Below, in pieces: positions 54,359 through 64,000 of a DNA stretch of 64,000 nucleotides; the stretch's first letter is position 1; each line of letters begins with the position of its first letter. The notes beneath the pieces are model-generated. The model worked only from the letters and a program-made list of their open reading frames with translations, did not search any database and had not been told where the DNA came from. Position numbers and translations under genes: made by a program. This stretch comes from Mollicutes bacterium. Lineage in GTDB: Bacteria > Bacillota_I > Bacilli_A > Izemoplasmatales > Izemoplasmataceae. The stretch covers positions 1 to 64,000 of the forward strand of contig PWHD01000060.1 in assembly GCA_003555335.1 (NCBI GenBank), read 5' to 3'.

Positions 54359-55462
54359 TTAGACGTTGAATCTGAAGAGCAGGATATCGCCGTCTTTAAC
54401 TTTGTATTCCTTACCTTCAAGACGAAGTTTTCCCGCTTCTTTCGCTTTGATCATCGACCCATAATGCATCAGGTCGTCATAAGCGATGGTTTCGGCACGG
54501 ATGAAGCCTTTTTGGAAATCACTGTGGATGACGCCGGCGCACTCCGGGGCGGTCATGCCTTCTTTGAACGTCCAGGCTCTGACTTCTTTCTCGCCGGCGG
54601 TGAAGAAGGTCCTGAGGTTGAGAAGGTTGTAGCTTTCCTGAATCAGACGGTCGAGTCCCGTCTCATAAAGGCCCAGTTCAGTCAGGTAATCACGTTTGTC
54701 GGATTCGTCGAGTTCGCTCATTTCGGCTTCAATCTGGGCACTGATGGTGATGGCGGTCGCATTTTCTTCGGCCGCCTTCTCGAAAACAGCGTCGACAAAA
54801 TCGTTGCCGACGTTGGTCTGCAGCATATCCTCGCTGACATTGCAGACATAGATAATCGGCTTGAGCGTCAGGAACCCGTAGCTCTGGATGGTTTTTCTTT
54901 CGTTTTTGTCGAGACCGAGCTGACGGATGGGTTTGTTTTCAAGCAGACCCTCATGGATGGCTTTCAATATCTTGAACTCTTCGAGTATGTCGGTTTCGAC
55001 TTTGAGCTGGGCTTTTTTTTCGATTTTCGGTAGCCGCTTTTCGACAATATCGAGGTCTGCGAAGATGAGTTCGGTGTTGATGGTCTCGATGTCCCGGAGC
55101 GGATTGATGGTGCCATCCACGTGCATGACATCATCATCTTCGAAGCATCTGACCACCTGCACGATGGCGTCGACCTCGCGGATATGGGCCAGAAACTGGT
55201 TGCCAAGGCCCTCGCCCTTCGAGGCACCCTTCACAAGTCCTGCGATGTCGGTGAACTCGAATCCGGTGGGGATGGTCTCTTTCGGTTTGATGATTTCTGC
55301 GATATCGTAAAGCCGTTTGTCCGGGACGTTGACGACCCCCACGTTCGGATCGATGGTCGCAAACGGGTAGTTGGCGGCATGTGCGGTTGATTTGGTGATG
55401 GCGTTGAATAGGGTCGATTTGCCGACATTGGGCAATCCGACAATTCCTGCGGTCAAGGCCAA
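54359..55462 (-). CDS. ychF: Redox-regulated ATPase YchF (Obg family)
   Basis: Ribosome-associated P-loop protein preferring ATP. The sequence has [26 protein letters not shown], and a C-terminal TGS domain ending in '[12 protein letters not shown]'. I start at TTG (55460-55462), giving MALTAG and 367 residues, the family standard; AAAGGAG lies nine bases upstream. The ATG three codons earlier touches the ribosome site and the upstream GTG has none. NVGK (rather than NKxD) type G4 is normal here. Confidence 0.94.
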   Translation of the reverse strand: MALTAGIVGLPNVGKSTLFNAITKSTAHAANYPFATIDPNVGVVNVPDKRLYDIAEIIKPKETIPTGFEFTDIAGLVKGASKGEGLGNQFLAHIREVDAIVQVVRCFEDDDVMHVDGTINPLRDIETINTELIFADLDIVEKRLPKIEKKAQLKVETDILEEFKILKAIHEGLLENKPIRQLGLDKNERKTIQSYGFLTLKPIIYVCNVSEDMLQTNVGNDFVDAVFEKAAEENATAITISAQIEAEMSELDESDKRDYLTELGLYETGLDRLIQESYNLLNLRTFFTAGEKEVRAWTFKEGMTAPECAGVIHSDFQKGFIRAETIAYDDLMHYGSMIKAKEAGKLRLEGKEYKVKDGDILLFRFNV

Positions 55463-55492
55463 AGTAATCATCTCCTTTAATTCGCTCTTCAC

Positions 55493-55521
55493 ATTGTATT
55501 ATATATCGAGCAAAAACTCAA
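55493..55521 (-). promoter_or_regulatory. Promoter of ychF
   Basis: TTGAGT (55516-55521), 17 nt, TACAAT (55493-55498) on the minus strand, just after the nitroreductase stop. Confidence 0.6.
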
Positions 55522-55527
55522 TGATTA

Positions 55528-56373
55528 TTACTTTGTCCTTTTGAGCCTGTACGATAAGACGTAGCGGTTTGGCCCCTCATCCGGGATTTCTTCACTGATG
55601 AAACGCTTGAAGACGATACCCGCGGTGACCAGTCCGATTTCGAAGTGGGCCATCGCGATTCCGATATCAAGCGCCTGGATATTGTAGGAAAGTTTTTTCG
55701 TGTAGCGCTCATCCTCGGCAAGGAACACATGGACATTCTTGCCATCCGACAAGAAGCGCCAGGGTTGCTTATTCGAGGCGGACGGACCCCGTTGGACGAG
55801 GTCGAACACCGGGGCGAGCCTCGGCGCTTTGGTCCGTTTCAAAGGGGTCGTGAATGACTGGTCGAAAAAAAGTGACTCGAACGGCTTGCGCTTTCCTGAC
55901 TGCGCGAACAGACGGATGGTCTTATCCTTCAGTGATTGAGTTTTCGCAGGGTAGCCCACGGGCGTGACGGCAGGGATGAACCCGGTGTTTTCCGCATAAC
56001 CGGCGAACTGACTGCGCTTGAATGTGCCGCCCAACCAGCAGGTTCCATACCCTTTGTCCGTCAACATGAGAATCAATCTTTCGAAGATGTAGCCGAAATC
56101 GATTAGGGCCTCGAAACGGTTTTCGGTGACACCGGCGATGAAAGCGGGCGCATTCTTGATGAAACCGTAGGTCCCGATTTTTTCATCGTTTTCCTCCTGA
56201 TTTTCGGTGGTGATCAGATGGAGTTTCAAACTGTGCTTGAAGGGCCCGATCATCGTTTCGTGTTCTGCGAGCAGGCTTCTGATGGTATCGAGGTCGTGGT
56301 TTTTGAGCGGTCTTTTCTCATAGGTTCTTATGGAGGTGCGCTTTTTTATCGCGGCGGCCAGTGTCTTTTCCAT
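55528..56373 (-). CDS. Nitroreductase-family protein
   Basis: 281 residues with a nitroreductase-like start (AIKKRTSIRTYEKRPL), 'DFGYIFERLILMLTDKGYGTCWLGG' in the middle and 'GPSASNKQPWRF' as in two-domain putative nitroreductases (TM1586-like). Binding of FMN is expected but the substrate is unknown. It starts directly after the htrA stop (TAGATG). Confidence 0.85.
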   Translation of the reverse strand: MEKTLAAAIKKRTSIRTYEKRPLKNHDLDTIRSLLAEHETMIGPFKHSLKLHLITTENQEENDEKIGTYGFIKNAPAFIAGVTENRFEALIDFGYIFERLILMLTDKGYGTCWLGGTFKRSQFAGYAENTGFIPAVTPVGYPAKTQSLKDKTIRLFAQSGKRKPFESLFFDQSFTTPLKRTKAPRLAPVFDLVQRGPSASNKQPWRFLSDGKNVHVFLAEDERYTKKLSYNIQALDIGIAMAHFEIGLVTAGIVFKRFISEEIPDEGPNRYVLSYRLKRTK

Positions 56374-57528
56374 CTAACGGTCGTCCGGGTGGACGAGCAG
56401 TTCGACATAAGGACTCTCGAAGGTCTCGCCGTCGCGGATATAGCGCACACTTACCATCGAGCCCACCTGAGCGTTCAAAATACGTTCACGAAGTTCGTTG
56501 AAGTTGAGCACCGTCTCATAGTCGGTCCACGCTTGAAGTTTGAAACCGGTGATGATGTCGCCGGGTTCGATACCGGCTTCATGGGCGGTGCCGTCTGGCG
56601 AAGTGTCTTCGACACAGACACCATAGTCCTGATCACAGGCTGCGATTCTGTCTTGGGCGGTGATTCCGAAGAACGGCCGTTCGACATACCCCTTCTCTTC
56701 GAGTTCATTGACGATGCGCTTCACCGTGTTGGAAGGAATCGCGAATCCGATATTCGCGGCCGCATCCTCGATGATCTTCATATTGTTGATGCCGATGAGT
56801 TCACCGTTGATATCGAAAAGGGCACCACCGCTGTTTCCCGGTGATATGGCGGCATCGTGTTGCAAGAAGGGCACCTGATATGGGCTGCCGGGTACAAAGC
56901 GGGCAAGACCGGAAATCACACCCTGTGTCCAGCTGCCGAAGAAGTTGAACCCGAGCGGGTTCCCCAGGGCGAAGACGAACTGCCCGGGTTGAAGCTCGTA
57001 GGAATCGGCGAACTGCACCGTCTGGAAATTATCCGTGGATTCGAATCTGATGACGGCGAGGTCGGTGGTCGGGTCAAGACCGATGATTTCGGTGAACTGG
57101 TTTTCAATGGTATAAAGCATGCCGTTTCGTTCATAGACGATCTCGACATTCTCGAAAGGTGAATCCGCATTATCCGGCTGGATGACATGGTGATTAGTAA
57201 CCACATAGTAATGGTTGCCGTCTTTCCTGTAGATCATGCCCGAGGCGGTTCCCGAGTCAAAACCGCTATAGACCTGGATGCCGACCAGGGTGTCCTTGCG
57301 GTTTTCCACCATCGTTTTGAGCGCGGTCTCGAATCCGTCTAAATCGTAATCGACACGATGATAACTGTCGTTCATCAGATCTTCCACAAGATCGATGAGT
57401 TCCTGTCTGGTGAATTCGTTGACATTGTAGGTGATGGGTTCCTTATCCTCTTCGATGAAAAAAAAGTCGCAAGCCGAGAGGGTAAGTACGGAAAGCAGGG
57501 TGATAAGAAGAAGTAGAATCTTTTTCAC
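56374..57528 (-). CDS. HtrA/DegP-like serine protease, predicted lipoprotein
   Basis: 384 residues from GTG (57526-57528). Signal peptide with lipobox LSAC at Cys20, so it is anchored by lipid instead of the membrane helix usual in Gram-positive HtrA. Trypsin-like S1C domain with the triad His in VTNHHVI, Asp in TTDLAVI and Ser in SPGNSGGALF, then one PDZ domain ('AHEAGIEPGDIITGF'). A charged helical region (about 22-75) precedes the protease. Probably degrades misfolded proteins outside the membrane. Third in line with tatD and before the nitroreductase. Confidence 0.93.
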   Translation of the reverse strand: MKKILLLLITLLSVLTLSACDFFFIEEDKEPITYNVNEFTRQELIDLVEDLMNDSYHRVDYDLDGFETALKTMVENRKDTLVGIQVYSGFDSGTASGMIYRKDGNHYYVVTNHHVIQPDNADSPFENVEIVYERNGMLYTIENQFTEIIGLDPTTDLAVIRFESTDNFQTVQFADSYELQPGQFVFALGNPLGFNFFGSWTQGVISGLARFVPGSPYQVPFLQHDAAISPGNSGGALFDINGELIGINNMKIIEDAAANIGFAIPSNTVKRIVNELEEKGYVERPFFGITAQDRIAACDQDYGVCVEDTSPDGTAHEAGIEPGDIITGFKLQAWTDYETVLNFNELRERILNAQVGSMVSVRYIRDGETFESPYVELLVHPDDR

Positions 57529-57533
57529 AATAA

Positions 57534-58295
57534 TCACTCCATATCGAATAGTGTTTTCGCATTATGCGTGGTGAGGGCTGCGATGGTTTCATAGTCTGAA
57601 CCGCGTTCTTTCGCGATGGCTTCGACGATAAGCGGAAGTAAGCCCGGTTCATTGGTCTTCCCTCTGTGAGGGTGGGGTGCGAGAAAAGGCGCGTCGGTTT
57701 CGACAAGGAGTCTTTCTTCCCTGACGATTCGGGCGACTTCTTTGGGCTTTTTCGCATTCTTGAATGTCACCGGTCCACCCAAGGATATATGGAGCCCGAG
57801 ATCCATGAACTTTTCGGCCATTTCCGCAGAGCCGCTATAGCAGTGCATCACGCCTTTGATGGGTGCATAGGGTTTCAGGATTTCGTAGGTGATCTCTGTG
57901 GCCTCACGCATATGGATGACCAGGGGCAGATTGTTGGCTTGCGCGAGTTCAATCTGTTTTTTGAAGACATCGATTTGTTCTTTCTCGTTGTCTTTTTGCC
58001 AGTATAAGTCGAGACCGCATTCACCGACAGCCTTCACTTTCCCATGGGTGATCAGTTCCTCGACACGGGTGAGCGCATGGGGCATCATGTCATTGACATG
58101 AGTGGGATGGATGCCGACAGAAGCATAAATGTTGTCATGGGACTCGGCGATTGCGATCGCCCGTTCGTTCATGAGCGGGTCGAAGCCGATGACCAGCATC
58201 TTATCTACGTTTTTCAAGCGGGCGGTTTCGATGACTTTTTCCAGGGACTCGTATAGCGTTTCGTTGTTCAGATGGACATGCGTGTCTATCAGCAT
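57534..58295 (-). CDS. tatD: TatD-family metal-dependent DNase
   Basis: 253 residues, TIM-barrel hydrolase. Metal ligands in DTHVHL, GECGLDLYW, VIHMRE, HCYSG and ETDAPFL. Acts as a 3'-5' exonuclease or D-aminoacyl-tRNA-related quality control enzyme in the family. The ATG at 58293-58295 has AAGGAG seven bases upstream. It is separated from tuf by a terminator. Confidence 0.94.
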   Translation of the reverse strand: MLIDTHVHLNNETLYESLEKVIETARLKNVDKMLVIGFDPLMNERAIAIAESHDNIYASVGIHPTHVNDMMPHALTRVEELITHGKVKAVGECGLDLYWQKDNEKEQIDVFKKQIELAQANNLPLVIHMREATEITYEILKPYAPIKGVMHCYSGSAEMAEKFMDLGLHISLGGPVTFKNAKKPKEVARIVREERLLVETDAPFLAPHPHRGKTNEPGLLPLIVEAIAKERGSDYETIAALTTHNAKTLFDME

Positions 58296-58334
58296 TGTAT
58301 CACTCCTTACTCCTATTGTACCAAATAAAGACAT

Positions 58335-58361
58335 AAAAAAAGAGGCTTGCGCCTCTTTTTT
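58335..58361 (-). terminator. Terminator after tuf
   Basis: AAAAAAGAGGC-GCAA-GCCTCTTTTTTT on the minus strand. Confidence 0.9.
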
Positions 58362-58372
58362 GGTTTGGGTTA

Positions 58373-59563
58373 TTAGTCTTCTACACTTGCGACGACGCCG
58401 GCACCAACGGTACGTCCACCCTCACGGATGGAGAACTTGGTCCCTTGTTCGAGCGCGATCGGGTAGATGAGTTCAACGTTCATCTCGACGTTGTCTCCAG
58501 GCATGACCATTTCAACGCCTTCTGGAAGTTCGACAACACCGGTGACGTCGGTGGTACGGAAGTAGAATTGCGGGCGGTAATTGGAGAAGAACGGAGTATG
58601 GCGGCCGCCTTCTTCTTTGCTCAGTACGTAGACCTCACCTTTGAATTTAGTGTGAGGCGTAACACTTCCTGGTTTGGCAAGAACTTGTCCGCGTTGGATG
58701 TCATCACGTGTGACACCACGCAGAAGTGCGCCGATATTATCGCCGGCTTGAGCGTCATCAAGAAGCTTGCGGAACATTTCGACACCGGTGACAACGGTTT
58801 TCCTGGTAGGTTTGATACCGACGATTTCAACTTCGTCTTGTACTTTGACTTTACCACGGTCAACACGTCCGGTTGCGACGGTACCGCGTCCGGTGATGCT
58901 GAAGACGTCTTCGACAGGCATCAAGAAAGGTTTGTCGGTGTCACGGACAGGGTCGTCGATGTAGGAGTCGACCGCATCCATGAGTTCGATAATCTTGTCT
59001 TCGTGGTCGCTGTCGCCCTCGAGTGCTTTGAGTGCGGAGCCCATGATGACAGGAATGTCGTCACCTGGGAAGTCATACTCGCTCAGAAGCTCGCGGACTT
59101 CCATTTCGACGAGTTCGAGAAGTTCGTCGTCATCGACCATGTCGGTTTTGTTGAGGAAGACGACGATTTTCGGTACCCCTACCTGACGTGCAAGCAGGAT
59201 ATGCTCGCGGGTTTGTGGCATGGGGCCGTCGGCGGCGCTTACGACGAGGATGGATCCGTCCATCTGTGCGGCACCGGTGATCATATTCTTAACGTAGTCG
59301 GCGTGACCCGGGCAGTCTACGTGGGCATAGTGGCGCTTCTCAGTCGCATACTCGATGTGGGCGGTGTTGATGGTGATGCCTCTTTCTTTTTCTTCGGGCG
59401 CGTTATCAATGGATGCATAGTCGGATGCTTGTGTATCGCCGATGCCTCTTTTGCTCAATACAGTTGCAATGGCGGCTGTAAGAGTGGTTTTTCCGTGGTC
59501 AACGTGGCCGATGGTTCCAACATTGACATGGATACCTTTACGTTCAAATTTTTGTTTTCCCAT
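58373..59563 (-). CDS. tuf: Elongation factor Tu
   Basis: Delivers aminoacyl-tRNA to the ribosome. 396 residues. G1 [14 protein letters not shown]3 [11 protein letters not shown] and G4 NKTDMVDD are intact, with domains 2 and 3 complete, ending VVASVED. AGGAGG precedes the ATG. Downstream of fusA with its own possible promoter. Confidence 0.99.
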   Translation of the reverse strand: MGKQKFERKGIHVNVGTIGHVDHGKTTLTAAIATVLSKRGIGDTQASDYASIDNAPEEKERGITINTAHIEYATEKRHYAHVDCPGHADYVKNMITGAAQMDGSILVVSAADGPMPQTREHILLARQVGVPKIVVFLNKTDMVDDDELLELVEMEVRELLSEYDFPGDDIPVIMGSALKALEGDSDHEDKIIELMDAVDSYIDDPVRDTDKPFLMPVEDVFSITGRGTVATGRVDRGKVKVQDEVEIVGIKPTRKTVVTGVEMFRKLLDDAQAGDNIGALLRGVTRDDIQRGQVLAKPGSVTPHTKFKGEVYVLSKEEGGRHTPFFSNYRPQFYFRTTDVTGVVELPEGVEMVMPGDNVEMNVELIYPIALEQGTKFSIREGGRTVGAGVVASVED

Positions 59564-59603
59564 TTCGATATTTCCTCCTTATAATTGTTCTTATAACATC
59601 ATT

Positions 59604-59632
59604 ATTTTATCGTATTATAAATTATATTGCAA
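59604..59632 (-). promoter_or_regulatory. Possible tuf promoter
   Basis: TTGCAA (59627-59632), 17 nt, TAAAAT (59604-59609) in the AT-rich fusA-tuf gap. It would give extra EF-Tu beyond str operon transcription. Confidence 0.5.
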
Positions 59633-59642
59633 GTTAAATCAA

Positions 59643-61712
59643 TTAGCCAGTACGTTTTTTGATGATTTCTTCAGCGATGGATTTCGGGGCCTTTTCATAG
59701 TGTGAGAACTGCATTGTATAGTTCCCCCGGCCCTGTGTGTTCGAGCGTAGACTGGTCGCATAGCCGAACATCTCGCTGAGTGGGACCTTACAGGTCACCT
59801 GATGGGCGTTGCCACGCTTCTGTTGGCTTTCAATTTTCCCTCTTCGTCCGGTCAGATCACCGATGACGTTGCCCAGATAATCATCCGGTGCGATGGCATC
59901 GACGTTCATGACTGGTTCTAAAAGTACAGGTTGACATTTTTCTTTGGCGTTTCTGACCGCGTAGGATGCGGCGACTTTGAAGGCCATCTCGTTGGAGTCG
60001 ACATCGTGGTAGGACCCGTCATAAAGGGTCGCCTTGATATCGATGAGGGGATAACCTGCGAGAACGCCGTTTTCAAGGGATTCTTCGATTCCTTTGCCGA
60101 CCACGGGAATGTATTCGCGTGGAACGACACCGCCGACGACCTTGTCGACGAATTCGAAGCCTTCTCCTTCGTTTGGTTCGAACTTGATCCAAACGTGGCC
60201 GTATTGGCCGCGTCCACCGGATTGACGGACGAATTTTCCTTCGACTTCGGCTTCCTGTGTGAATGTCTCACGGTAAGAAACCTGTGGCGCGCCGACATTG
60301 GCTTCAACCTTGAACTCTCGTTTCATGCGGTCGACAAGGATGTCGAGGTGGAGTTCACCCATACCGGCGATGATGGTCTGACCCGTCTCTTCGTTGGTGT
60401 AGGTCCGGAAGGTTGGGTCTTCTTCGGCGAGCTTTTGAAGCGCATTGCCCATCTTGTCCTGGTCGGCTTTCGACTTGGGTTCGATGGCGACACTGATGAC
60501 CGGTTCGGGGAATGTCATCTTCTCGAGAATGATCGGGAATCCCTCAGCGGCGAGGGTGTCTCCTGTGGTCGTATTCTTGAGTCCGATCGCAGCGGCGATA
60601 TCCCCTGAATAAACCTGTTCGATCTCTTCGCGGTGGTTCGCATGCATCTGCAGGATTCGACCGATTCTTTCCTTGTTGTCCTTTGTCGTGTTCATGACAT
60701 AGGACCCTTTTTTCAAGACACCGGAGTATACTCTGAAGAAGGTCAGTCTACCGACGAAGGGGTCGGTGGCGACTTTGAAGGCGAGTGCGGAAAACTTTGC
60801 GTTGTCGTCCGAAGCGACTTTGACTTCCTCACCGCTTTTCAGGGTTCCTTTGACTTTGACGACATCTGTCGGTGCGGGCAGATAATCGATGACGGCATCG
60901 AGCATCAGCTTGACACCTTTGTTTTTGAAGGCGCTGCCGCAGAGGACGGGGAAGAATTCGACATCGAGCGTCGCTTTGCGGATTGCGGCGATGATTTCCT
61001 CTTCGGTGATTGTTTCCCCTTCAAGGTATTTCATCATGAGGTCTTCGTTGAAATCGGCGAGTTCTTCAATCAGCGTATTGCGCTTGTCCTCGGCGATTGC
61101 CTTGAGGTCTTCGGGGATGTCGATCTCTTCGGCCACTTCATTGGGTCCGCCGTCATAGTGATAGGCCTGCATTCTGACCAGGTCGATGATGCCTGTGAAC
61201 TCATCTTCCGAACCAATCGGCCATTGGATTGCAGCGGCGTTGACGCCGAGACGTTCCTTGATGGACCCGACGCTGAACTCGAAATCGGCACCGAGTTTGT
61301 CCATTTTGTTGACGAAGACAACTCGGGGAACCATGTAGTCGGTGGCTTGTCGCCAAACGGTTTCTGTTTGCGGCTCGACGCCGGCCTGGGCGTCAAGGAC
61401 CGCGACGGCACCGTCTAGCACGCGCAGAGAACGGGAGACCTCGACGGTGAAATCGACGTGGCCCGGGGTATCAATGATATTGACGCGATGTTCGCGCCAA
61501 AAAGCGGTCGTTGCGGCAGATGTGATTGTGATTCCGCGTTCCTGTTCTTGATCCATCCAGTCCATCTGGGAAGCACCATCATGTGTCTCACCGATCTTAT
61601 GGATCTTGCCGGTATGGTATAAAACCCGTTCTGTTGTCGTGGTCTTACCGGCATCGATATGGGCCATAATACCGATGTTACGTGTTTTTTCTAGTGTGTA
61701 TTTACGTGCCAT
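59643..61712 (-). CDS. fusA: Elongation factor G
   Basis: Translocation GTPase, 689 residues. G1 [17 protein letters not shown]3 [15 protein letters not shown], and the C-terminal domains IV-V with '[14 protein letters not shown]' and '[15 protein letters not shown]'. Standard length. Follows rpsG by 15 nt in the str operon. Confidence 0.99.
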   Translation of the reverse strand: MARKYTLEKTRNIGIMAHIDAGKTTTTERVLYHTGKIHKIGETHDGASQMDWMDQEQERGITITSAATTAFWREHRVNIIDTPGHVDFTVEVSRSLRVLDGAVAVLDAQAGVEPQTETVWRQATDYMVPRVVFVNKMDKLGADFEFSVGSIKERLGVNAAAIQWPIGSEDEFTGIIDLVRMQAYHYDGGPNEVAEEIDIPEDLKAIAEDKRNTLIEELADFNEDLMMKYLEGETITEEEIIAAIRKATLDVEFFPVLCGSAFKNKGVKLMLDAVIDYLPAPTDVVKVKGTLKSGEEVKVASDDNAKFSALAFKVATDPFVGRLTFFRVYSGVLKKGSYVMNTTKDNKERIGRILQMHANHREEIEQVYSGDIAAAIGLKNTTTGDTLAAEGFPIILEKMTFPEPVISVAIEPKSKADQDKMGNALQKLAEEDPTFRTYTNEETGQTIIAGMGELHLDILVDRMKREFKVEANVGAPQVSYRETFTQEAEVEGKFVRQSGGRGQYGHVWIKFEPNEGEGFEFVDKVVGGVVPREYIPVVGKGIEESLENGVLAGYPLIDIKATLYDGSYHDVDSNEMAFKVAASYAVRNAKEKCQPVLLEPVMNVDAIAPDDYLGNVIGDLTGRRGKIESQQKRGNAHQVTCKVPLSEMFGYATSLRSNTQGRGNYTMQFSHYEKAPKSIAEEIIKKRTG

Positions 61713-61727
61713 AATGCGTGCTCCTTT

Positions 61728-62198
61728 CTACCAGCGGTAATGTGCGAATGCTTTGTTTGCATCTGCCATCCTGTGCATATCTTCACGTTTTTTGACTGAT
61801 TGTCCTGTGTTGTTCGCCGCATCGACGATTTCTTTCGCGAGGCGTTCATCCATGGTTTTTTCTGTTCTGAGTCGTGCATATTGTGTCAACCATCTGAGAC
61901 CAAGAGTGTAGCGACGTTCTTCACGAACCTCTGAGGGTATCTGATAGTTCTGTCCACCGATACGTCTTGCACGGACTTCGAATGTCGGCATGATGTTGTT
62001 GAGCGCTTCTTCGAAGACCTCAATCGGTGGTTTGTTTGAAATCTCTTCAACACGCTTGAACGCACTGTAAAGAATGCGTTGCGCGGTATTTTTCTTTCCG
62101 TCGTTCATGATGCTGTTGATCAGTTTGGTGACAAGTTTCGAGTTGTAGATTGGATCGGGTAATACATCTCTTTTTGCGATGTGTCCTTTACGAGGCAT
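61728..62198 (-). CDS. rpsG: Ribosomal protein S7
   Basis: 156 residues of the 30S head, primary 16S 3'-domain binder. Starts [16 protein letters not shown]; contains '[17 protein letters not shown]' and ends FAHYRW. AGGAGG precedes the ATG. Confidence 0.98.
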   Translation of the reverse strand: MPRKGHIAKRDVLPDPIYNSKLVTKLINSIMNDGKKNTAQRILYSAFKRVEEISNKPPIEVFEEALNNIMPTFEVRARRIGGQNYQIPSEVREERRYTLGLRWLTQYARLRTEKTMDERLAKEIVDAANNTGQSVKKREDMHRMADANKAFAHYRW

Positions 62199-62261
62199 AA
62201 ATTTTTCCTCCTTTCAGTTTCATATGATAAATCCATACCTTTTTCTGCGTCTATCTTGAAT

Positions 62262-62672
62262 TTACGATTCTTTTTTGGTTCCGTATTTGGAACGACCCTG
62301 CTTACGGTCGATAACGCCGCCAGCGTCCAATGTACCGCGTACGATATGATAACGCACACCGGCCAAGTCCTTCACGCGTCCACCGCGGATCAATACCACG
62401 CTGTGTTCTTGAAGTTTGTGGCCGATTCCCGGAATATAGGCGGTGACTTCGACACCGTTTGTCAGACGCACACGGGCGTACTTACGAAGTGCCGAGTTCG
62501 GTTTCCTCGGGGTCATGGTCGCAACACGGGTACAAACACCGCGTTTTTGCGGGCTTGGAAGATGCGTGTATTCTCTTTTGAGCGAGTTGAAGTTGATTGC
62601 CAAATGCGGAGATTTGGTTTTCTTCTTGCGGGTCTCGCGACCTTTTCTTACCAGTTGGTTGATGGTTGGCAT
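62262..62672 (-). CDS. rpsL: Ribosomal protein S12
   Basis: 136 residues at the decoding site. Starts [20 protein letters not shown]; the conserved decoding loop '[17 protein letters not shown]' contains the Lys linked to streptomycin resistance in other species, unchanged here. First gene of rpsL-rpsG-fusA. Confidence 0.98.
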   Translation of the reverse strand: MPTINQLVRKGRETRKKKTKSPHLAINFNSLKREYTHLPSPQKRGVCTRVATMTPRKPNSALRKYARVRLTNGVEVTAYIPGIGHKLQEHSVVLIRGGRVKDLAGVRYHIVRGTLDAGGVIDRKQGRSKYGTKKES

Positions 62673-62715
62673 ACTGTTCCTCCTCTCAGTTTTTTATAAC
62701 AACTTATCCATGTGT

Positions 62716-62776
62716 ATCGTTTTTCTCATAAAAAGAGGGGTTTAACGATAAAACCCGGATTATTGCGTGTTTCGCA
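62716..62776 (-). promoter_or_regulatory. rpsL leader with competing hairpins
   Basis: In the roughly 100-nt leader GGGTTT/AAACCC (62738-62756) is followed by CTCTTTTT, a terminator-like form. ATCGTT (62744-62749) inside its loop can instead pair with AACGAT (62716-62721). The two are mutually exclusive, suggesting attenuation of the str operon. Unverified. Confidence 0.4.
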
Positions 62777-62782
62777 TGTGTG

Positions 62783-62811
62783 ATTATACACTACTTTACC
62801 AGGCGTGTCAA
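62783..62811 (-). promoter_or_regulatory. Consensus promoter of the str operon
   Basis: Perfect TTGACA (62806-62811), 17 nt, TATAAT (62783-62788), between the rpoC terminator and rpsL. Confidence 0.9.
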
Positions 62812-62830
62812 TCAAACGGATGGACTTTTT

Positions 62831-62865
62831 CAAAAAAGAACGGGACGCGCGAAACGCGTCCCGTT
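62831..62865 (-). terminator. Terminator after rpoC
   Basis: AACGGGACGCG-TTTCG-CGCGTCCCGTT followed by CTTTTTTG on the minus strand. Confidence 0.92.
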
Positions 62866-62883
62866 GTGATTGGAATTGCGGAC

Positions 62884-64000
<1,117 letters not shown>

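Noticed and set aside
62120..62359. Minus-strand frame of 79 codons across the rpsL-rpsG gap
   Set aside because: It overlaps both ribosomal genes out of frame and has no family resemblance.

Overview
The window is chromosomal housekeeping DNA from a Bacillota bacterium. Gene content and order (uppS-cdsA-dxr-rseP-proS, frr-pyrH-tsf-rpsB, acc/fab, atp, ftsY-ylxM-ffh, rpsF-ssb-rpsR, gdpP-rplI-dnaB, str operon) point to Bacilli or a wall-less relative such as Acholeplasmatales or Izemoplasmatales. TGA is a normal stop (uppS, fabG, lepB and cinA end in TGA), so this is not a TGA=Trp mollicute. G+C looks close to half by eye. Nearly everything lies on the minus strand. The exceptions are dut, a HAD phosphatase and a queuosine-precursor transporter. 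I saw no phage, IS element, CRISPR array or tRNA gene.

Layout from the left. Positions 1-390 hold tandem consensus promoters and a boxA-like leader for a minus-strand transcript running off the left edge (very probably an rRNA operon), then the proS terminator. Positions 409-9621: isoprenoid/phospholipid/membrane-protease operon (uppS-cdsA-dxr-rseP-proS) and translation genes (rpsB-tsf-pyrH-frr). Positions 9600-11742: a cobalamin-riboswitch operon encoding a lipoprotein alpha-toroid, a DUF4430 protein and an ECF-type S component. This resembles vitamin B12 intrinsic factor/transcobalamin split into two genes. Positions 11777-12249: dut. Positions 12280-20613: a complete acc/acp/fab cluster without an enoyl-ACP reductase, with two FabT-like operators. 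Positions 20834-22070: birA and dps. Positions 22136-29530: rpiB followed by the full F1Fo ATP synthase operon. Its c-subunit carries Na+-type ligands. Positions 29620-35222: an operon of an unknown membrane protein, a thioredoxin-like protein, an SftA-like translocase, lepB, rbgA and rnhB.

Positions 35280-38892: HAD phosphatase converging on ftsY-ylxM-ffh (SRP). Positions 38930-39067: a candidate small RNA with its own consensus promoter and terminator. Positions 39085-44685: topA, prfA-prmC and a MATE exporter. Positions 44717-48589: gdpP-rplI-dnaB, where GdpP and ribosomal protein L9 form one uninterrupted reading frame. Positions 48630-49425: preQ1 riboswitch and queuosine-precursor transporter. 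Positions 49423-51795: rpsF-ssb-rpsR and a DUF438/hemerythrin/PAS protein. Positions 51799-58361: cinA with an esterase, ychF with a membrane protein, and tatD-htrA-nitroreductase. Positions 58335-64000: rpoC (partial), rpsL-rpsG-fusA and tuf.

The strongest candidates for new biology are the split B12-capture operon, the GdpP-L9 fusion with an intact internal ribosome binding site, ribosomal protein S2 with a C-terminal SAP/Rho_N domain, the sRNA between topA and ftsY, and a nested-helix leader before rpsB. No homology search, folding program or expression data were available. Family assignments rest on recognised motifs and gene order.
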